Source of the DNA: an uncultured Coriobacteriales bacterium
GTDB taxonomy: Bacteria > Actinomycetota > Coriobacteriia > Coriobacteriales > UMGS124
Direction: 5' to 3'
Assembly: GCA_934662525.1 (NCBI GenBank)
Contig: CAKUKJ010000058.1
Coordinates: forward strand, 1 to 9,995
DNA: 9,995 nt
Translations under genes and position numbers: made by a program
The notes under the pieces: model-generated
The model's input: the letters and a program-made list of their open reading frames with translations, nothing else
The model's database searches: none
Told to the model about the DNA's origin: nothing
Shown: piece by piece, positions 6,734 to 9,995 of the stretch
Layout of the letters: every line of letters starts with the position of its first letter
Numbering within the stretch: the stretch's first letter is position 1

Positions 6734-9412
6734 ATGTTCAAGTTCGAGGAGCGGATAAATACCGAGGCTGGCGTTTCCAAAGGTTTTGCCGATGTTGTTG
6801 TCATGCGCACCGACGGCCGCGGGGCCCTTGCCATGGTCGAGCAAAAGTCGTGTGACGTTGACCTCGACAAACCAGAAATGCGTCAAGGCCGTCTTGTCAC
6901 GCCTGTTCAGCAATGCCGTGCTTATGCCGAGGCACTGCCTTTTAACGAGCAGCCACGTTGGATTCTGACCTGTAACTTCAAAGTAATCCGTGCCTATGAT
7001 CGCAACCTTGACCCACTTTGCTCCAAGGCCCCCGTGTTTGAGCTGCGGTTGGCGGATGTTCCTGCAAACCTTGATGCGCTGTCGTTTCTTGTGGGAGGGG
7101 AGGCTGCGCCGGTCATTTCGCATGTCGTCTCCATCCAGGCCGGGCAGCTCATGGGGCGCGTTCATGACATGCTTGCGGCCTCCTTTGCGCGCGTTATGGA
7201 TCCCGACGACCCTGCAGTGCACCATGCGCTCTCTGTCATCTGCACGCGCCTCATGTTCCTTATGTTTTGCGAGGATGCGCGACTTATCGAGGCGAATGCA
7301 TTCCGCAATTTCTTGTGCGAAACGAAGCCGGAACGTCTACGCAAGGCGCTGGCAGACCTCTTCGTGTGGCTTGACACGCCCGATTCTGAGCGTGACCCTT
7401 TCGATGTAATGGATGGCCCTTTCAAAGACTTCCCTTACATGAACGGCGGTCTCTTTGCCGAGAAGGTACAGATTCCTACCATTGACGAGACGTTGCGTAC
7501 TGAGCTTATCATCCATGGTTGTCAGGAGTTTGACTGGTCAGCCGTTTCTCCCACGGTGTTTGGCTCCATCTTCGAGGGTGCGCTGAGTCACGACAAGCGC
7601 CGCTCGGGCGGCATGCACTACACGAGCCCGGAGAACATACACAAGCTTATAGACCCGCTGTTCCTGGATGATTTGAAGGCGTGCCTTGCTGATGTTCTCG
7701 CCAAGCCCCGCAGCAAGAAGCGTGTGGATGCTTTACGCAGCTTGCAAGAAGAAATCGGCAGCCTCTCGTTCCTTGATCCGGCATGCGGTTCGGGTAACTT
7801 TCTCACGGAGACCTATATCGAGCTGCGCCACCTTGAGAATCGCATTCTTCAGGAGCTGACTAAAGACAGCACAATCCACTTTGTTTTTGAGGAAGTGGAG
7901 GAATCACCGGTCAAGGTGACGCTTGCTAACTTCCACGGCATCGAGATTAACGATTTTGCTTGCTGTGTGGCACGCGCGGCACTGTGGATTGCCGAGAAGC
8001 AGGCCGACATGGATACAGCCAAGATTACCAGACGTGTGTACGAGGAGCTGCCGCTGACCGATTATGGCTGCATCATGAAGGCCAACGCTTTGCATATGGA
8101 CTGGAACGATGCGCTGTCTGCCGAAACGTGTGACTATGTGATTGGTAACCCGCCGTTTATCGGCCATCAGTGGCGCAACCCCGAGCAGCAGGCCGACATG
8201 GACGCGGTGTTTGCCGATGTGCCTGCATACGGCAAGCTTGATTATGTCTGTTGTTGGTTCGAGCGAGCGGTTGATTACATCCGAGCGGGTCACGCACGTT
8301 GCGCCTTCGTTGCGACCAATTCCATCTGCCAAGGCGAGTCTGTCGGAATCCTTTGGCGTCATCTTGCGTCTCGTGGCGTTCAGATTGACTTTGCATGGCC
8401 GTCGTTTGTCTGGGACAGTGCATCAAGCGACGAGGCGCATGTCCACGTCGTCATTGTCGGCTTCGGTATGGGCGATGGCGGGAGGTGCAAGCTCCTGTTT
8501 GGTATCGACGGTGCGGTCGAGGTCGACCACATCAACGGCTATCTTTCGGTAGCCCCCGATGTGTTCATCGAGAACAGGGGCAAGCCGATCAACGAAGGCG
8601 CTCCGGAGATGACGAAAGGAAGTCAGCCCACCGATGGCGGCCATCTCATCTTGAGCGGTGAGGAACGAGCGAACTTGCTTGCCAAATATCCCGTGCTTGA
8701 GGAGGTGATACGCCCATATGTCTGTGGTCGCGAGTTTTTGAACGGTGGTGACAGATGGTGCCTGTGGTTTGATGGTGCCGACATGTCGCGTTATGCGTTC
8801 CCTGAGATTCGCGAGAGGCTCTTCGGGGTTGCCGAGGCGCGTAAGGCAAGTCCCACGAAGTCTGTGCGCGAGGCGGCGGCAACGCCGATGCTGTTCACAC
8901 AGATTAGGCAGCCGAAGACGAACTATCTTGCATTGCCAACGGTATCAAGCGGGCGCAGGCGCTATCTTCCTGTTGGATATATGGATGTTAGAACGATAGC
9001 CAGCGATCAGCTGCGCTTTATTGCAACTGGCAGCCTTGCCATATTCGGCTTGCTATCGTCATTGCCGCACGCCGCATGGATGCGTGTTGTTGCAGGAAGG
9101 CTTAAGAGCGATTTTCGTTATTCGCCTGCTGTCTACAATGGTTTCGTCTTTCCCGGCATGGATGAGGCTGCTCGCATTCGCATTGAATCTGCTGCTCAAG
9201 AGGTGCTTGACGCCCGCAGGAAATACGCCGATGCCTCTCTCGCCAAACTTTACGACCCCGACAACGAGTTTTTCTATCCTGCACTCTATACGGCACACGC
9301 CAAGCTCGATGCTGCCGTTGAGATGGCATACGGTGTGGATTTCAACGGTGACGAGGAGAAGATGGTCGCCTATCTCTTCAAGCTCTATGCCGAAAAGATA
9401 GCGAAGGGGTGA
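6734..9412 (+). CDS. MmeI-like Type IIG/IIL restriction-modification enzyme (class I DNA methyltransferase), N-terminally short
   Basis: Such enzymes carry nuclease, methyltransferase and target recognition in one chain: they modify an adenine in their site and cut at a distance. The 892 residues from ATG 6734 show a PD-(D/E)XK nuclease (Asp20, then VEQKS with Glu36 and Lys38, DLDKPEMRQGR, PRWILTCNF), a helical linker, the SAM site LDPACGSGNF (347-356), FHGIEIN (400-406), and the amino-methyltransferase motif NPPF (472-475). A target-recognition region follows at about 590-780 (RPYVCGREFLN, RYSPAVYNGFVFPG), and a helical C-terminus ends FKLYAEKI. Relatives have some 40-60 residues before FEERI; they are absent. 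In-frame upstream codons back to TTG 6623 are open but unlike the family. ATG 6734 has no proper Shine-Dalgarno and follows a terminator-like hairpin. GC is lower than in the core genes. It may be a 5'-truncated remnant, though the remaining frame is intact. Confidence 0.88.
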   Translation: MFKFEERINTEAGVSKGFADVVVMRTDGRGALAMVEQKSCDVDLDKPEMRQGRLVTPVQQCRAYAEALPFNEQPRWILTCNFKVIRAYDRNLDPLCSKAPVFELRLADVPANLDALSFLVGGEAAPVISHVVSIQAGQLMGRVHDMLAASFARVMDPDDPAVHHALSVICTRLMFLMFCEDARLIEANAFRNFLCETKPERLRKALADLFVWLDTPDSERDPFDVMDGPFKDFPYMNGGLFAEKVQIPTIDETLRTELIIHGCQEFDWSAVSPTVFGSIFEGALSHDKRRSGGMHYTSPENIHKLIDPLFLDDLKACLADVLAKPRSKKRVDALRSLQEEIGSLSFLDPACGSGNFLTETYIELRHLENRILQELTKDSTIHFVFEEVEESPVKVTLANFHGIEINDFACCVARAALWIAEKQADMDTAKITRRVYEELPLTDYGCIMKANALHMDWNDALSAETCDYVIGNPPFIGHQWRNPEQQADMDAVFADVPAYGKLDYVCCWFERAVDYIRAGHARCAFVATNSICQGESVGILWRHLASRGVQIDFAWPSFVWDSASSDEAHVHVVIVGFGMGDGGRCKLLFGIDGAVEVDHINGYLSVAPDVFIENRGKPINEGAPEMTKGSQPTDGGHLILSGEERANLLAKYPVLEEVIRPYVCGREFLNGGDRWCLWFDGADMSRYAFPEIRERLFGVAEARKASPTKSVREAAATPMLFTQIRQPKTNYLALPTVSSGRRRYLPVGYMDVRTIASDQLRFIATGSLAIFGLLSSLPHAAWMRVVAGRLKSDFRYSPAVYNGFVFPGMDEAARIRIESAAQEVLDARRKYADASLAKLYDPDNEFFYPALYTAHAKLDAAVEMAYGVDFNGDEEKMVAYLFKLYAEKIAKG

Positions 9413-9461
9413 TTGGCTTGGAGGCGGGTGTGTCTGCCGCTGTTGCCGAAAAGCGCCGACG

Positions 9462-9995
9462 TTACTCTTCCGGCCAGTCTTCCAGCTGCCAGGAGAGGTC
9501 TTCGGTTCCGACAGGTTCGGGCGCTTGATTGAAGACCTCTCCCTGCAGGATGGCCCGCGCTTGAGTGCGCACGATGGCTTCCATGTTGTCGATGCGTTCG
9601 GACGGCATGCCGTGCAGGGCCTTGTGGTCAAAGGCAAAGTCGGTCATTGAAACGAGCGCCTTGCGGATGGGCGGTGTCGTCAGCTCGTGTGCCACAAGGT
9701 TGAAGTCGCCACCGATTTTAGGGCGCAAGGTCTGGCGTGCCCATGCGAGACAGCTGCCGATGCCGTCAGCAGAGTAGCCTGGGCAAAACGCGAGGTTGTT
9801 GTCGAAGACGGGCACCATGCCCTGAACCTCGAGCGTGTCGTTGTCGAAGAGGAAGCCATGGTTCCCCATGTGGCGGTCGGGGTTGAGCGTGAGGGCGTCG
9901 AACACGACCATGCGCCGAAAGGCGTCCTCGCTGCCGACTTCGGAATATGCCCTCAATAGCTGCCCAACTGGGGCGCTGCCGACGTTCAAATATCT
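9462..9995 (-). CDS. HipA-like kinase domain protein, C-terminal part (partial)
   Basis: The gene reads leftward from beyond the right edge; 177 residues are visible and the stop TAA is the complement of 9462-9464. The first codons in the window (RYLNVGSAP) are internal; the TTG at 9989 is not a convincing start. The visible part holds the kinase catalytic loop LNPDRHMGNHGFL (Asp40, His42 and Asn45 of the visible part) and the metal-binding VFDNNLAF (Asp65), as in the HipA C-terminal fold (PF07804). A helical region and an acidic tail DWPEE follow. HipA-type kinases phosphorylate cellular proteins (E. coli HipA targets GltX) and usually pair with a HipB-like antitoxin. A partner gene, if there is one, would lie outside the window. 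It faces the methyltransferase gene tail to tail with a 49-nt spacer (9413-9461) in which I see no clear terminator. Confidence 0.75.
   Translation of the reverse strand, partial: RYLNVGSAPVGQLLRAYSEVGSEDAFRRMVVFDALTLNPDRHMGNHGFLFDNDTLEVQGMVPVFDNNLAFCPGYSADGIGSCLAWARQTLRPKIGGDFNLVAHELTTPPIRKALVSMTDFAFDHKALHGMPSERIDNMEAIVRTQARAILQGEVFNQAPEPVGTEDLSWQLEDWPEE

Overview
The window is high-GC bacterial DNA. It most likely comes from an anaerobic Actinomycetota of the class Coriobacteriia (a Collinsella/Olsenella-type gut bacterium); this assignment is inference. The reasons are the GC-rich codon use of the core genes, a PriA that keeps a full helicase core (the PriA of mycobacteria and streptomycetes has lost its helicase motifs), and a PF09820-type 'AAA-ATPase-like' gene of a kind common in gut Coriobacteriia.

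Positions 1-5340 are a compact plus-strand housekeeping block. It holds the tail of a wrbA-like flavodoxin/quinone oxidoreductase gene, then priA (replication restart helicase), def (peptide deformylase), fmt (Met-tRNAi formyltransferase) and rsmB (16S rRNA m5C methyltransferase). wrbA and priA overlap out of frame. There are 81 nt between priA and def and 7 nt between def and fmt, and fmt and rsmB share one base in a TAATG junction. def and fmt act on opposite ends of the same process, formylation of the initiator Met and its removal from nascent proteins, so co-transcription fits. All four complete genes carry their expected catalytic motifs.

Positions 5341-9995 are accessory DNA with visibly lower GC. 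An AAA-ATPase-like gene follows rsmB, but it lacks the usual Walker B glutamate and its C-terminal nuclease domain. After it come 181 nt without a gene, holding nested inverted repeats and a terminator-like hairpin. Next is a large MmeI-like (Type IIG/IIL) fused restriction-modification enzyme that lacks the family's usual N-terminal segment and has no visible ribosome binding site. Convergent to it, running off the right edge on the minus strand, is the C-terminal part of a HipA-like kinase.

The main anomaly is the junction at about 6520-6734. A 3'-truncated gene faces a 5'-truncated gene across a short structured spacer, which looks like a rearrangement scar in a turnover-prone island next to rsmB. 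I see no CRISPR array, tRNA, rRNA or transposase. I do not claim a new defence system; the unusual parts are the degenerate ATPase, the scar with its structured spacer, and the wrbA/priA overlap.
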